This document shows, one piece after another, positions 41,519-50,443 of a stretch of DNA of 64,000 nucleotides. A model generated the notes under the pieces. It was not told where the DNA came from, ran no database searches, and was given only the letters and a program-made list of their open reading frames with translations. The first letter of the stretch is position 1. Each line of letters opens with the position of its first letter. The stretch spans positions 124,001 through 188,000 of the forward strand of contig NC_010371.1 of NCBI RefSeq assembly GCF_000010185.1, given 5' to 3'. The translations under genes were made by a program, and so were the position numbers. This stretch comes from Finegoldia magna ATCC 29328 (lineage in GTDB: Bacteria; Bacillota; Clostridia; Tissierellales; Peptoniphilaceae).

Positions 41519-43537
41519 TTATTTCTTAGTCATTCTTTTAGGGAAATCTACAGATATATTTGTTTTGCCATCTTCTTCATTTACACTAAAAATAGCACTG
41601 TATTTTTCGCCTTTTTTACTCTTTAATCCTTTTACCATAACCCCTGAAGACGAACATAATTGCTTTACAAAATCATCTGTTATTGATTTTTCTTTAATAC
41701 CGAAACTTTCGAAATATTTATTTTTCTTCCATATCTCAAAACTACAATCTTCATTTTCGCAATCGTATTTCAACCCTTGATTTAAGACCTTTTTGCCACA
41801 GAAAGGGCAATCGCAAACTTCTATTCTTAAATCATCCAAATCTTTTACCCTATCTATTTCATTTAATATATATTTTTCTATGAAATTTAAGAAGGTTTCT
41901 TGTTCTATATTACCTAATCTTACTTCTTCTAATTTTTCTTCAAGTGCAGCAGTTAAACCAACAGTTTTTATTTGTTTTGATAAAAGTTTGTACAACAATC
42001 TTGCTATTGGAGTTGATGTTAATGTCTTTTTACTTCTTTCTATATACTTGTATTCAACAAGTTTTTCTATTATTGAATCTCTAGTTGCAGGAGTTCCAAT
42101 TCCTCCTTTGTATTTTTCGTCAATGTCTTTCAGATTTTCCATAGATGATACAATTGTTGCATCCGTAAATCTTGGTTTAGGCTTAGTTTTTGTTTTCTTA
42201 ATTTCAAGATCACATTGGAAGTTTTGACCTTTGTTTAAATCCAAATTATCATTGTATTGTAATTTATTGTATTGAATTTTATTAAAACCTTCTTGTGTAG
42301 ATTTTCGTTTTTTTCCAGAAAACTCATCATTAAGCTGAATATCTTGTTCTATATATTCGAAATCTTTCATTGTGGCTTCAATCATTCTTCTAGAAATTAA
42401 ATCGTAAATATTTCTTTCATCTTTAGACAAATTGTCAATTTCTTTTGTTTTAGTATTTACAATTATAATTGCATAGTGTGCATCTTTTTGTGCTTTCTCA
42501 TCATTAATACACTTTTTAGCCCCTTCGATATCATCTTTTTCTATAAACCACGCTAAGTATAAATTCTTTAGTGTTTCAGAGAACGATTCTTCTAAGTCTG
42601 CCGGTAAATATTCCATATTACTTCTCGGATATGATGTTATCCCTTTTAAGTACAAACTTTCTAAAATATTTAATGTTTGTTTCAAAGTATATCCATATTC
42701 AACATTGGCTTGTTGTTGCAAAGTAGATAATTTAAATAATTTAGGTGCTTTTTTCTTTTTCTTTTCTTCTACTATATCTACTACTGTAAAGTCTTTTAAA
42801 TCTTTAAATCTATCACACTCTTCAGGAGTATCGAACTTTCTTTTAAATTGAAATCCGTTATACTCTCCAACGAGGTTATATATATCACTTTCTTCGAAGT
42901 TTTCTATCTCTAAATCTCTTTCTATGATTAAACATAAAGTAGGTGTCATTACACGACCTATTACAAACTTTCTGAAAAATTTAAACATATACAATCTTGA
43001 TAAGTTCATACCTATTAGCCAGTCTGCCTTACTTCTTGAATCTGCCTCTAGGTAATATCCGTCATACTCTTTTATGTCTTTTCTTTCCTCTAAAGCTTTT
43101 AAAAGTCCGTCTTTATTCGTTGTATTACACCACATACGAGTAACCTTTGTTTTGTTCTCGTCTATATCTAAGTGATTATATAGAAGTCTAAATATTAACT
43201 CTCCTTCTCTTTCAGCATCGCAAGAGTTAATTATTTCATCGTATTTATTACTTTTTATTAAATCTTCAATTTTTTTAAATTGATCTTTATTACCTGTTAG
43301 TTTATATTGGTATTTATTTGGAATCATAGGTAAATCATCTATACTACTATCAGCCCATTTTTTATCCCATCCTTGATTTTCGTATTCATTCGGCTCTTTT
43401 AAGCCAAATAAATGACCCCAAGTCCATGTTACATGACAATCTAAAACATCATAATAGCCATCTTCCGGTGTAAATTTACCAATAGAATCCGCTATTTTCT
43501 GTGCCATGTCTTTTTTTTCTGCTATTATTAATTTCAA
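41519..43537 (-). CDS. topB: DNA topoisomerase III (type IA)
   Basis: 672 residues. The N-terminal Toprim domain has IIAEKKDMAQKIA and CDAEREGELIFR. The cleavage/strand-passage domain has the active-site tyrosine in GITSYPRSNMEY (about residue 302) and the GIGTPATRDSIIEKL block. The C-terminus carries a zinc-finger-like CPFCG...CENEDC motif. Such topB genes are standard on Gram-positive conjugative elements, where they help process or replicate transferred DNA. The start is TTG behind AGGAG. It is followed closely by small membrane-protein genes and precedes the element's own polymerase, which supports a replication role. Confidence 0.95.
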   Translation of the reverse strand: MKLIIAEKKDMAQKIADSIGKFTPEDGYYDVLDCHVTWTWGHLFGLKEPNEYENQGWDKKWADSSIDDLPMIPNKYQYKLTGNKDQFKKIEDLIKSNKYDEIINSCDAEREGELIFRLLYNHLDIDENKTKVTRMWCNTTNKDGLLKALEERKDIKEYDGYYLEADSRSKADWLIGMNLSRLYMFKFFRKFVIGRVMTPTLCLIIERDLEIENFEESDIYNLVGEYNGFQFKRKFDTPEECDRFKDLKDFTVVDIVEEKKKKKAPKLFKLSTLQQQANVEYGYTLKQTLNILESLYLKGITSYPRSNMEYLPADLEESFSETLKNLYLAWFIEKDDIEGAKKCINDEKAQKDAHYAIIIVNTKTKEIDNLSKDERNIYDLISRRMIEATMKDFEYIEQDIQLNDEFSGKKRKSTQEGFNKIQYNKLQYNDNLDLNKGQNFQCDLEIKKTKTKPKPRFTDATIVSSMENLKDIDEKYKGGIGTPATRDSIIEKLVEYKYIERSKKTLTSTPIARLLYKLLSKQIKTVGLTAALEEKLEEVRLGNIEQETFLNFIEKYILNEIDRVKDLDDLRIEVCDCPFCGKKVLNQGLKYDCENEDCSFEIWKKNKYFESFGIKEKSITDDFVKQLCSSSGVMVKGLKSKKGEKYSAIFSVNEEDGKTNISVDFPKRMTKK

Positions 43538-43549
43538 TTTGTTCTCCTA

Positions 43550-44302
43550 TTATTGCGGCGTTTCTACATTAAACGAATCATCTTCAATTTGTTCTTCGCC
43601 ATCAGTCTTTTGTTCTACTGTCTTTTTATTCGATTCAGTTTCTATCGAATTATTTTGATATCCTGTTTGGTTTTCTAATACCAGATTGGTTCCTTTCTCT
43701 ACTATAACTACATCATTTTTCCCTAATGTAATTAACTCGTTTGAATTTTCCATATCAAAAGAATCTGTTGGTACATCTGGAATTATCGGGTATATTAATA
43801 CTCCTTTAATATTTCCTTCTACTTTATACGATCCAGCTTTTACATTGCCTTCTCCTACACGATATACACCAGCTTTGATATTATTAGGATTACTAGGCTT
43901 AAACTTTAGTTTTTCTATCTTAAAGCCATCAACCTCAATTAAATCACCGTTTTCAACCTTTAATATCGTATCGTGTTTGTATACTTTAGTTATATTACCA
44001 GCTGGTTTATTAACTTTAACAATAGGTTTTTCTATTAGTCTTTTTAAGTAAATATCGCCTTGCTCTATATCTTTACCAACCTCGATATATTTATATGTGC
44101 TTTTTACGGGTGTTGTCTTTATTCGAGTTGCAAAAGCTGTATTATCAAGGTTCATGGATAACTTTTCTTCCGGTATTTTAACCAATTCTCCACTACCAAT
44201 ATATTTAGTTGGAAGTTCTACCTTTTTATCCTTGTTACAACTTGTCATTATTAATATTAGTGCTATGACAGATACTGCCATTAGCTTTTTATTCTTCGTC
44301 AT
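43550..44302 (-). CDS. Lipoprotein of unknown function
   Basis: 250 residues from the ATG at 44302; the upstream TTG lies in transposon-derived sequence. Lipoprotein signal MTKNKKLMAVSVIALILIMTSC with lipobox MTSC. The mature part is beta-rich with a SAF-like middle region (about 50-110) and repeated GVYRVGEGNVKAGSYKVEGN motifs, then an acidic Asn/Glu tail. There is no known family. It is directly downstream of the IscB element's right end, so its original upstream context has been lost. It probably now depends on read-through from the promoter at 46114. Confidence 0.65.
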   Translation of the reverse strand: MTKNKKLMAVSVIALILIMTSCNKDKKVELPTKYIGSGELVKIPEEKLSMNLDNTAFATRIKTTPVKSTYKYIEVGKDIEQGDIYLKRLIEKPIVKVNKPAGNITKVYKHDTILKVENGDLIEVDGFKIEKLKFKPSNPNNIKAGVYRVGEGNVKAGSYKVEGNIKGVLIYPIIPDVPTDSFDMENSNELITLGKNDVVIVEKGTNLVLENQTGYQNNSIETESNKKTVEQKTDGEEQIEDDSFNVETPQ

Positions 44303-44360
44303 ACTAACCAAACAAGGAAATCCCGACTTCAGTCGTGGTTAGGATTTTCCTAATCCTTGT

Positions 44361-45593
44361 TTATCTCCTTTCTACTAATACTGTTTTCCTCGGCTCTATA
44401 AATTCTAATTTCTTACACGATATAGAACCCTTATTTACCTTGTTTCCAGACAAATCCCTAATATGGAATTGTCCTGAACTTCTTCTTCCAAATATAAAAT
44501 ATTCTTTATCTTGATATTTCACTCTATCAAATAACCTAAAGCCTTTAACTAAATACGAGGCTTGGTTATTTTTCTTTATACCGCCTTTAAGATAATTTGC
44601 TTTGTGTATTTGTCTATTATGGCATCTAACTTTCTTAAAATAAAAAGTAGTGTCTGATAGCTTAGCACTAAGATTATTTGCTATACAAAAGGCATCAATT
44701 TTATGTTCTTTAGGTAGGTTATTTTCTATCCTTTTATTCTTAGTTAAATATCCATAAGTTAAACTCACATCATCATATATCTCTTTTAACCTGTTGTATA
44801 AAGCCCAACGCATAATACCCATAAAAGCTGAATCTTTTAAAGACTTTCCTCTCTTGATATTAAGCTTAATCTTTCCTTTATGATAAGCATTATGACAACT
44901 CTCACATAGAGTAATTAAGTTGTTAGGACTATTACCTCCGGTTTGTCTTGATTCAATATGATGAACATTTAATATAGGGTCTTTGCTCTTTCCCTTACAA
45001 TGTTGGCAAGTATGGTTATCTCTAAACAATACATATTCTCGTATATTCCAAAATCCTAATTGTTCGCCTTGTTGATATTCAACACCCGATATATCGGGGT
45101 TTTTAATCTTTTGCATATCAAAACTTGCAACCTCTACAATAATCTTTTTGATTGGAATAATACTACATACATCAGATATTATCTTTAAGTGACTATTAAC
45201 CTTGTGTCTAATACTAGGTGCAAGCCAACCTTTTTTCTTTGATGATACTCTGTTATTAAAACGAGCTTTTCTGTGTCTTAGTCTATTTCTTCTAGTTCTT
45301 CTGCACTCACGTCTTGACGATAGTTTTTTAACTATATCATTACGCAGTTCATACTCTGCTGAAAATATTTCTTTGTTTTCAGTAGAAGCCGATAAACCTA
45401 TATACTTAGATCCAGAATCAACTCCCAAAGTTATATCTTGAACATTATTATCTGTTCTATACAGTAGTTTTATTGTGAATGGTGTTCTTTTTACTACATT
45501 AGCTTTCTTATTCCTTAATAGCCTTCTTACCTTACCAAACCTTGTGGTTGGCATTAAGGGTTTATTATCAATATTTAAGACATATACAACCAT
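44361..45593 (-). CDS. iscB: IscB RNA-guided endonuclease (Cas9 ancestor family)
   Basis: 410 residues with the complete IscB layout: the N-terminal PLMP/RRXRR segment (KPLMPTTRFGKVRRLLRN), RuvC-I GVDSGSKYIGLS, an Arg-rich bridge helix (RRECRRTRRNRLRHRKARF), RuvC-II IIVEVASFD, an HNH domain (HTCQHCKG...LNVHHIESR...LCESCHNAYH) and RuvC-III EHKIDAFCIAN. All nuclease residues are present, so both strands could be cut. The guide RNA should be encoded upstream of the gene (45597-45850), with the guide copied from the sequence flanking the left end. Confidence 0.93.
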   Translation of the reverse strand: MVVYVLNIDNKPLMPTTRFGKVRRLLRNKKANVVKRTPFTIKLLYRTDNNVQDITLGVDSGSKYIGLSASTENKEIFSAEYELRNDIVKKLSSRRECRRTRRNRLRHRKARFNNRVSSKKKGWLAPSIRHKVNSHLKIISDVCSIIPIKKIIVEVASFDMQKIKNPDISGVEYQQGEQLGFWNIREYVLFRDNHTCQHCKGKSKDPILNVHHIESRQTGGNSPNNLITLCESCHNAYHKGKIKLNIKRGKSLKDSAFMGIMRWALYNRLKEIYDDVSLTYGYLTKNKRIENNLPKEHKIDAFCIANNLSAKLSDTTFYFKKVRCHNRQIHKANYLKGGIKKNNQASYLVKGFRLFDRVKYQDKEYFIFGRRSSGQFHIRDLSGNKVNKGSISCKKLEFIEPRKTVLVERR

Positions 45594-45596
45594 AAG

Positions 45597-45850
45597 GTTC
45601 TCCTTTCAAAAATTAATCTTATGTTTAAAGCTATAAGCCAGCACATAAGAGCTGTAATGTTACCTTCGACAATGTTATCTTGTAGTTTTGTATATGCAAC
45701 ACCGACCACAACCCCTTAGGTCTTTTAATCACATATCTTAGAGCAAGGAACTAGGTAAAACATTCCTTGGTAACTATATATTTACAAGTAACGTAGCACA
45801 TAACATAAGTGCTTAGTCTAATCAACTAGGGCTGTTTGTTAAGACAAGCC
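45597..45850 (-). ncRNA. Candidate IscB omega RNA
   Basis: This ~250-nt conserved-looking non-coding stretch lies between the left-end hairpin and iscB. On the minus strand it contains several helices (for example CCAAGGAATG...CATTCCTTGG-like and CTTATGTGCTGGCTTATAGC segments) and GGTTGTGGTCGG. IscB omega RNAs are encoded exactly here in known systems. Boundaries are not determinable by eye. Confidence 0.5.
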
Positions 45851-45856
45851 CCGACT

Positions 45857-46081
45857 TTAGTCGTGGGGTAATTGACTTGAAAAATCTCCTACCATTTCAA
45901 ATACATTATCAATCGTCTTGCATTTATTTAACACACATTCCGCTATTAATATTTGTAAATCATTTTCTGCTTGCTTTAAATCTTTTTTTGCTTGGTCTAA
46001 ATCACTTTGTTTCTTCTCAACAATATTTTTCTTTTTCTCTATTCTTTTTTCTTGATTTTCAATTTTTGTTCTAAAATCCAT
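45857..46081 (-). CDS. Coiled-coil protein truncated by IscB element
   Basis: 74 residues, nearly all a Lys/Glu/Gln coiled coil (heptads through residue ~55). The last codons (QLPHD and the stop) come from the IscB element's left-end hairpin, so the original C-terminus is lost or lies beyond the element. The start is ATG behind GAGGAGG, first gene after the GTGGGTATAAC promoter at 46114. Because the fused end is in frame to a quick stop, a shortened protein is still made. Confidence 0.6.
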   Translation of the reverse strand: MDFRTKIENQEKRIEKKKNIVEKKQSDLDQAKKDLKQAENDLQILIAECVLNKCKTIDNVFEMVGDFSSQLPHD

Positions 46082-46113
46082 AAAATCCTCCTCATTATCT
46101 TTTACCTATCCTT

Positions 46114-46144
46114 GTTATACCCACAAAACGAAGATGTTTTGAAA
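46114..46144 (-). promoter_or_regulatory. Shared GTGGGTATAAC promoter, site 4
   Basis: On the minus strand TCAA (plus 46139-46142) lies 14 nt before GTGGGTATAAC (plus 46114-46124), followed by AAGGAT. It starts directly after the terminator of the secretion operon and drives the 46.1-40 kb genes. Confidence 0.65.
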
Positions 46145-46145
46145 A

Positions 46146-46199
46146 TAAAAAAATGTTATTTGTAGATTAATAACATGTATTGTATCTACAAATAACATT
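46146..46199 (-). terminator. Strong terminator of the secretion operon
   Basis: A perfect 15-bp stem (46152-46166 with 46185-46199; AATGTTATTTGTAGA and its complement), 18-nt loop, then TTTTTTT on the minus strand. Confidence 0.9.
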
Positions 46200-46235
46200 C
46201 GGTTTGTGTTTAGTATTTTCCCTATTATATAGCCC

Positions 46236-46454
46236 TTATATCCCTAATTCTTTTTTAACTTCATCATCATTATAAAATCTCACATTTTCTTTGTTCATAA
46301 GATAGTCTTGAACAATCTTTTCGCCGTATTCCTGCTCAATTTTTTCTAATAGCGATTCTCTTATCCAATTTGATAAAGACATGTTTTTTTCTTTCGAAAC
46401 ATTTGTGAAAAGCTCCTTATCAGACTCGCTTAACCTGATAGTTATAGTAGTCAT
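46236..46454 (-). CDS. Ribbon-helix-helix regulator / orphan antitoxin-like
   Basis: 72 residues: the N-terminal strand TTITIRLSESDKELF, helix and turn, and second helix MSLSNWIRESLLEKI form a classical RHH fold; the C-terminal tail (NKENVRFYNDDEVKKELGI) resembles antitoxins of the RelB/DUF6290 type. No toxin gene follows; the next feature is the operon terminator. It may act as an operon regulator, or the toxin may have been lost. The start is ATG behind AAAGGAG. It is the last gene of the secretion operon, behind the NERD gene. Confidence 0.75.
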   Translation of the reverse strand: MTTITIRLSESDKELFTNVSKEKNMSLSNWIRESLLEKIEQEYGEKIVQDYLMNKENVRFYNDDEVKKELGI

Positions 46455-46491
46455 AAAATCACTCCTTTGTTGTGTTGCATTATCAAAATAT

Positions 46492-47118
46492 CTACAATTG
46501 GCGAGTAGTAATATTTCTAATGTGTTCTCTATTGCTGATATTTAGCTTATTTTCTTCAATCAGTTCTACAATCTTTTTTAAATCATTTGGATTTAGAATT
46601 TCTTTATCCGAAAGTTCTTTAATATTTCTAGAAACTTGTGACATCTTGCAGATAACAGAATTTTTGGTTTTAACCTTTACTTTGGCATCTGGAGAAAATG
46701 CAACAACAGAAAAATATCTCATGTTTGGATAATACTTCCTCAAAATTGATTTAACAGCTTGCATATGTGCGTAATTTTGTAAAACAGGATTCATAAAATC
46801 ATTTCTTATTCCATGGATATTTTGAATCCACCTCTTGCCATACTCAGAACCACAAATCAATCCTTTGTAATTTTTTGTTTCAATAGAAAAAATACCATAA
46901 GTTGAGATAACGAGATGATCGATTTGCGTAGAATAAGTATTTCCACCCGAATTTTCTAATACTAGATTATTTATAACGCTGTATTTATTCTTATCAAGAC
47001 TACTTAATTCCATCTTAACCATAGCCTCTCCCATGTACCCCTTGATCCTTGGCCACAAGCTTTTCAAGACTAGGCAAAGTACAAAAAATATTCCAAATGA
47101 AATATACAAATCTCGCAT
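46492..47118 (-). CDS. Membrane-tethered NERD protein, paralogue of 31724
   Basis: 208 residues, the same length and layout as the protein at 31724-32350: N-terminal membrane helix, MGEAMVKMELSSLDKNKYSVINNL, core TQIDHLVIS...FSIETKNYKG, and FMNPVLQNYAHMQAV. The catalytic-type D and ExK residues are kept. The two copies are clearly homologous but diverged, especially at the C-terminus. Position inside the secretion operon suggests a role during DNA transfer or in dealing with incoming DNA at the membrane (inference). Confidence 0.82.
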   Translation of the reverse strand: MRDLYISFGIFFVLCLVLKSLWPRIKGYMGEAMVKMELSSLDKNKYSVINNLVLENSGGNTYSTQIDHLVISTYGIFSIETKNYKGLICGSEYGKRWIQNIHGIRNDFMNPVLQNYAHMQAVKSILRKYYPNMRYFSVVAFSPDAKVKVKTKNSVICKMSQVSRNIKELSDKEILNPNDLKKIVELIEENKLNISNREHIRNITTRQL

Positions 47119-47145
47119 ATATCCTCCCGTATCTCTTATTCTTTA

Positions 47146-48219
47146 TTAGAATTGTTTAGATTTTTCAACTTTTCTATAAATCTTTTCAATGCTAACTTGA
47201 TCTACACCTCTTTTTTCAGCAACTGTTTGACAAGCGTTCATTACTCTAATACTATAAGTTCCACCGTCACTTACCGACTCTTCAAGTGTTTGGCTTTTCA
47301 AATCATCTGAACTAACAACAGGGGTAGTTCTTTCTATCTCGTCTTCTACTTCGTAGTATATTTTCTTATCCAAATCTGTTATATCTTCTACTCCACCTTT
47401 AAACCTCATATCTAGAATATAGTCCATTCCTCTACCCATGAAGTTTTCTGAACCACCTTCTAAATAATTAGCGAAAGCTATCGTTCCGTAGAATTTATCT
47501 ACATCCCTTTTGTCATCATAGAAATAGAAATTAACAGGTTTATTTTTTAATTTTTTCTTTTCTAAAATATCATCGCAAATTCTTCTTAAATCTTTTTCAT
47601 CCTTTTTATCAGTCAATATATAGAATTCAGTTAGTTTATACTCGTAAAAAACATCTTTATTAGGTTTGTTTTCATCTTCAACCTTTACCTCATCTATTTT
47701 ATTTCTTTGATCTTCCTCAAGCTTCTTTACTATTGTATACGACAAAGATTCAACCTTTTCTTCCTTTTGTTCTTCTGTTTGTGGAAGGTCTTGTTCTGGT
47801 GGTAAGTATGTTGTTTGTCTATATTTAAATAGAACAGCAAAGTTTAACACCAAAGATATAACTATAGCACCTATAATTATAAATCTATTAACTTTGAACA
47901 CATCAAAATCAACATTATTTTCATAATATTTAATAAAAGTTATTACATATGGAACAGCTAGTATTAATACGTTACACGAGATAACAATCTTTAATATACT
48001 TATTACACTTACCATATATGTTGGACTTAAGTACAAAATCTTATATGAAAGAAATGACACTATAATAGACAAAGCTACATACAATAGTATCGGTGATCCA
48101 TATTTAAATATTTTAGCATTTTCATCCTTTTGTAATTTAAATATACTTATAGAAAGAGTAATATATATTACAGAAAATATACTTACAATTACTGCTGCTG
48201 CTATTAGCGATTTTAACAT
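47146..48219 (-). CDS. Membrane protein with extracytoplasmic or cytoplasmic C-domain
   Basis: 357 residues: four to five membrane helices in the first ~145 residues, a Gln/Glu-rich linker, then a soluble alpha/beta domain (about 195-345) with TEFYILTDKKDEKDLRRICDDIL and NFYFYDDKRD strands. It has no recognised family. It overlaps the preceding gene by 7 nt and lies in the secretion operon; it may be an accessory channel or envelope protein. Confidence 0.55.
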   Translation of the reverse strand: MLKSLIAAAVIVSIFSVIYITLSISIFKLQKDENAKIFKYGSPILLYVALSIIVSFLSYKILYLSPTYMVSVISILKIVISCNVLILAVPYVITFIKYYENNVDFDVFKVNRFIIIGAIVISLVLNFAVLFKYRQTTYLPPEQDLPQTEEQKEEKVESLSYTIVKKLEEDQRNKIDEVKVEDENKPNKDVFYEYKLTEFYILTDKKDEKDLRRICDDILEKKKLKNKPVNFYFYDDKRDVDKFYGTIAFANYLEGGSENFMGRGMDYILDMRFKGGVEDITDLDKKIYYEVEDEIERTTPVVSSDDLKSQTLEESVSDGGTYSIRVMNACQTVAEKRGVDQVSIEKIYRKVEKSKQF

Positions 48220-49442
48220 TTATCTACCTCTTTTCCTTCTTTTTCTTTCATCTCAATATAATATTTCTCCAAATTATCTAATGACATTTCTTTAGGATAA
48301 TCTATGTCTCTAGAATAAATATCAAAACTTAGCTTTCCTACGCCATTTCTTTCTAAAAAATACTGTGATACAGCGTATTGATAACCTTCTAATATTGATT
48401 CTTTTCTATTAAAACTATCTACCATTTTTGCATCTTTAATGAATTCTTGATTATTCGAAAGCTCTTTTTGTCTTTTTCGCCTTTCTTCTGAATTTGAGCA
48501 TTTATCCAACCCATATTTTTCTCTAAAGTCTCTTTTTATTTCCTTTTCTTCTTCTGTTGGTTCCAAAAGCTTTTTATCTAAAACCTCATTAATGAACTCA
48601 TAATCCATACAAGTTCCTATATAATTTATATGTTTTATTAGATGTCTTTCCAAATAATCTGTTCTAGCTCTTTTTACTGCCAACCCAGAAACTTCGCTTA
48701 TTTTATCTCTTCCATATTTGGAGTTAAAATGAATACTTGACTTCATTATTCCTCCTGATTCTTTTTTCCTATCTGGTAATTGAAATTCATAGAGAGAGGA
48801 ATCGAATATACTATAAAGATATCTTTCTATTTCCGAAAACTTTTTTCTTTTCTTCAAGTCTGAATCTGATGTTTGATCCCAGCACCAACGTTTTTTTTCT
48901 ACAGGATTGGTAGATGATAGAATGCAATAATACGTCTCTTTTCCCTCATAATTACCTTTAGCATATTTTGTATTCCAACGAAATCTATTTAAATCGTATA
49001 AAAACGTTTCGTATTGTCCTGATGCTACCATTAGATATTCAAAAACCATTTTAATAATCTTTTTATTATATAATACGTTTTCGCCTATATATATACATCC
49101 TTCTTCATCAGCCAATAAATCTTTTTCTATCGCATATAAGCAATCAATATAATCTTGGGGAGATATATAATTATAATAATGAAGGTCTACTTGATTTTCT
49201 ACTATAAAATCAAATCTTCCTTTATTTCTTCCGGACATAGACTCTTTCCAATCTTCTAAACACCATTCTTCTCTATCTAGTAAAAGTCTGTCTTTCCTAC
49301 CATATTTATCCACATGCTCATAATATACTAATTTAACTACATCCTCTTTTGGAGGCTCATAATCATAAGTTACATCGTCATCGAATTTATCTATATCAAA
49401 CACATATTCATTATCTGGTATATATTTTGGATTATATAACAT
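48213..49442 (-). CDS. Unknown soluble protein of the secretion operon
   Basis: 409 residues, charged and aromatic-rich (many Tyr/Asp/Lys), with no membrane segment or signal peptide. There is a well-folded-looking N-terminal part (about 35-215, YYEHVDKYGRKDRLLLDREEWCLEDWK) and a helical C-terminal half. No nuclease, relaxase or replication motif is recognised. ATG start; the end overlaps the next gene. Its position between the wall-hydrolase/anchored protein and the NERD genes suggests a cytoplasmic transfer accessory role, but this is inferred from context only. Confidence 0.5.
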   Translation of the reverse strand: MLYNPKYIPDNEYVFDIDKFDDDVTYDYEPPKEDVVKLVYYEHVDKYGRKDRLLLDREEWCLEDWKESMSGRNKGRFDFIVENQVDLHYYNYISPQDYIDCLYAIEKDLLADEEGCIYIGENVLYNKKIIKMVFEYLMVASGQYETFLYDLNRFRWNTKYAKGNYEGKETYYCILSSTNPVEKKRWCWDQTSDSDLKKRKKFSEIERYLYSIFDSSLYEFQLPDRKKESGGIMKSSIHFNSKYGRDKISEVSGLAVKRARTDYLERHLIKHINYIGTCMDYEFINEVLDKKLLEPTEEEKEIKRDFREKYGLDKCSNSEERRKRQKELSNNQEFIKDAKMVDSFNRKESILEGYQYAVSQYFLERNGVGKLSFDIYSRDIDYPKEMSLDNLEKYYIEMKEKEGKEVDKC

Positions 49443-49501
49443 TTTACTCTTTCCTTTATTTATAATATTTTACTGATCGTTTTAGATGCGATTATTAATT
49501 A

Positions 49502-50434
49502 CTATCTTTTCTTGTAGAAAACATAACCTCCCGCAACCACTACTACTGCAAAAACTGCAAAAACTAATAATAGTTTCATGTTTCTTGTGTTTTCTAATTC
49601 TTTTTGTTTGTTAATCAAAGCTTGTTTTTCAGTAGGCTTTAATACAATTTCATCATCTTTTTTATCCGAATCTTTTTTATCTTCTTTTTTTGTGCTGACT
49701 TGTGGTTTCTTACTTTCATCTTTTTGCTTTTGTAATTGTTCAGCTTTTTCTGCATCTGGGTTTACTACTGATATATCTACAACTTGAAATCTTGTTTTTT
49801 CAGACACATTTATTTGTTGTTTTGATATATTTATTTGAAAATTAGAAAAATCTTCATCATCTTGATATACTTTATAGATTGTGTATTTCCCATAATTAAA
49901 GGCTTTATCTAGTTGCTTTCCGGTTCCTACCACTACCTCATACACATCTTTTGTTTCATCATTTGATAGAATAATTCTAAGAGGCTGTTGATTAGCTTGA
50001 TTTTTTGTTACTCTGAATCTAATAGTTCCTGCTTTATCTCTATCTTTAACATCATCATATCTTTTTGTTTTATCGATTTTTCCGTCACTATTTACCCATC
50101 TTATAAAATTCTTTGATTTAGCCTCATAGTCGTACTTCATATCTTCATTTTTAGCTATATCTTCATATTTTAGTTTACCATCACCGAATGTTACCCAATT
50201 ATTTCTAATTTTTGACTTTTCACCGGTTATTGCATTTACTAATTCTCCCTTTCTATTGTAAATGCAAGTCTCCAGAGAATCAATAAAAGCCCCCGATAAA
50301 TCTGGATCAAATGTTGGATCATCACCTTTTTGCTCTATTATATCTTGTTGTCCGTCATAACTTGCCATACTTTCTTGACCAAAAAGAAGAAACACCGACA
50401 TTGCGATAATAAAATATTTAAATAATTTTTCCAT
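49502..50434 (-). CDS. Secreted, C-terminally anchored beta-rich protein
   Basis: 310 residues: signal peptide (1-24, ending ESMA), an extracellular beta-rich domain (about 50-225), a Lys/Glu/Asp-rich stalk, then a membrane helix (about 288-306) and a KKR tail. No LPXTG. It may be part of the extracellular side of the secretion channel or a mating-pair surface factor. The ATG has no Shine-Dalgarno at normal distance; a perfect palindrome lies just upstream. Confidence 0.6.
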   Translation of the reverse strand: MEKLFKYFIIAMSVFLLFGQESMASYDGQQDIIEQKGDDPTFDPDLSGAFIDSLETCIYNRKGELVNAITGEKSKIRNNWVTFGDGKLKYEDIAKNEDMKYDYEAKSKNFIRWVNSDGKIDKTKRYDDVKDRDKAGTIRFRVTKNQANQQPLRIILSNDETKDVYEVVVGTGKQLDKAFNYGKYTIYKVYQDDEDFSNFQINISKQQINVSEKTRFQVVDISVVNPDAEKAEQLQKQKDESKKPQVSTKKEDKKDSDKKDDEIVLKPTEKQALINKQKELENTRNMKLLLVFAVFAVVVVAGGYVFYKKR

Positions 50435-50443
50435 AAAATTTTA

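Larger units (their letters stand above)
44305..45870 (-). mobile_element. IscB-type IS200/IS605 element (OMEGA system)
   Basis: The left-end hairpin CCCCGACT/AGTCGTGGGG (45849-45868) and right-end hairpin CCCGACT/AGTCGTGG (44322-44338) share the same core and bracket iscB plus a ~240-nt non-coding 5' region. The left flank reads TTAC, a known target tetranucleotide in the IS608 group. The element cut the 3' end of the coiled-coil gene at 45857. No tnpA is present. Confidence 0.75.

Noticed and set aside
46236-46454. Complete toxin-antitoxin pair
   Set aside because: The antitoxin-like gene is followed only by a terminator, and the nearest small ORF (45857) is a coiled coil, not a toxin fold I recognise.
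48213-49442. Relaxase or replication initiator
   Set aside because: Neither the HUH histidine cluster nor winged-helix Rep motifs are visible; left as unknown.
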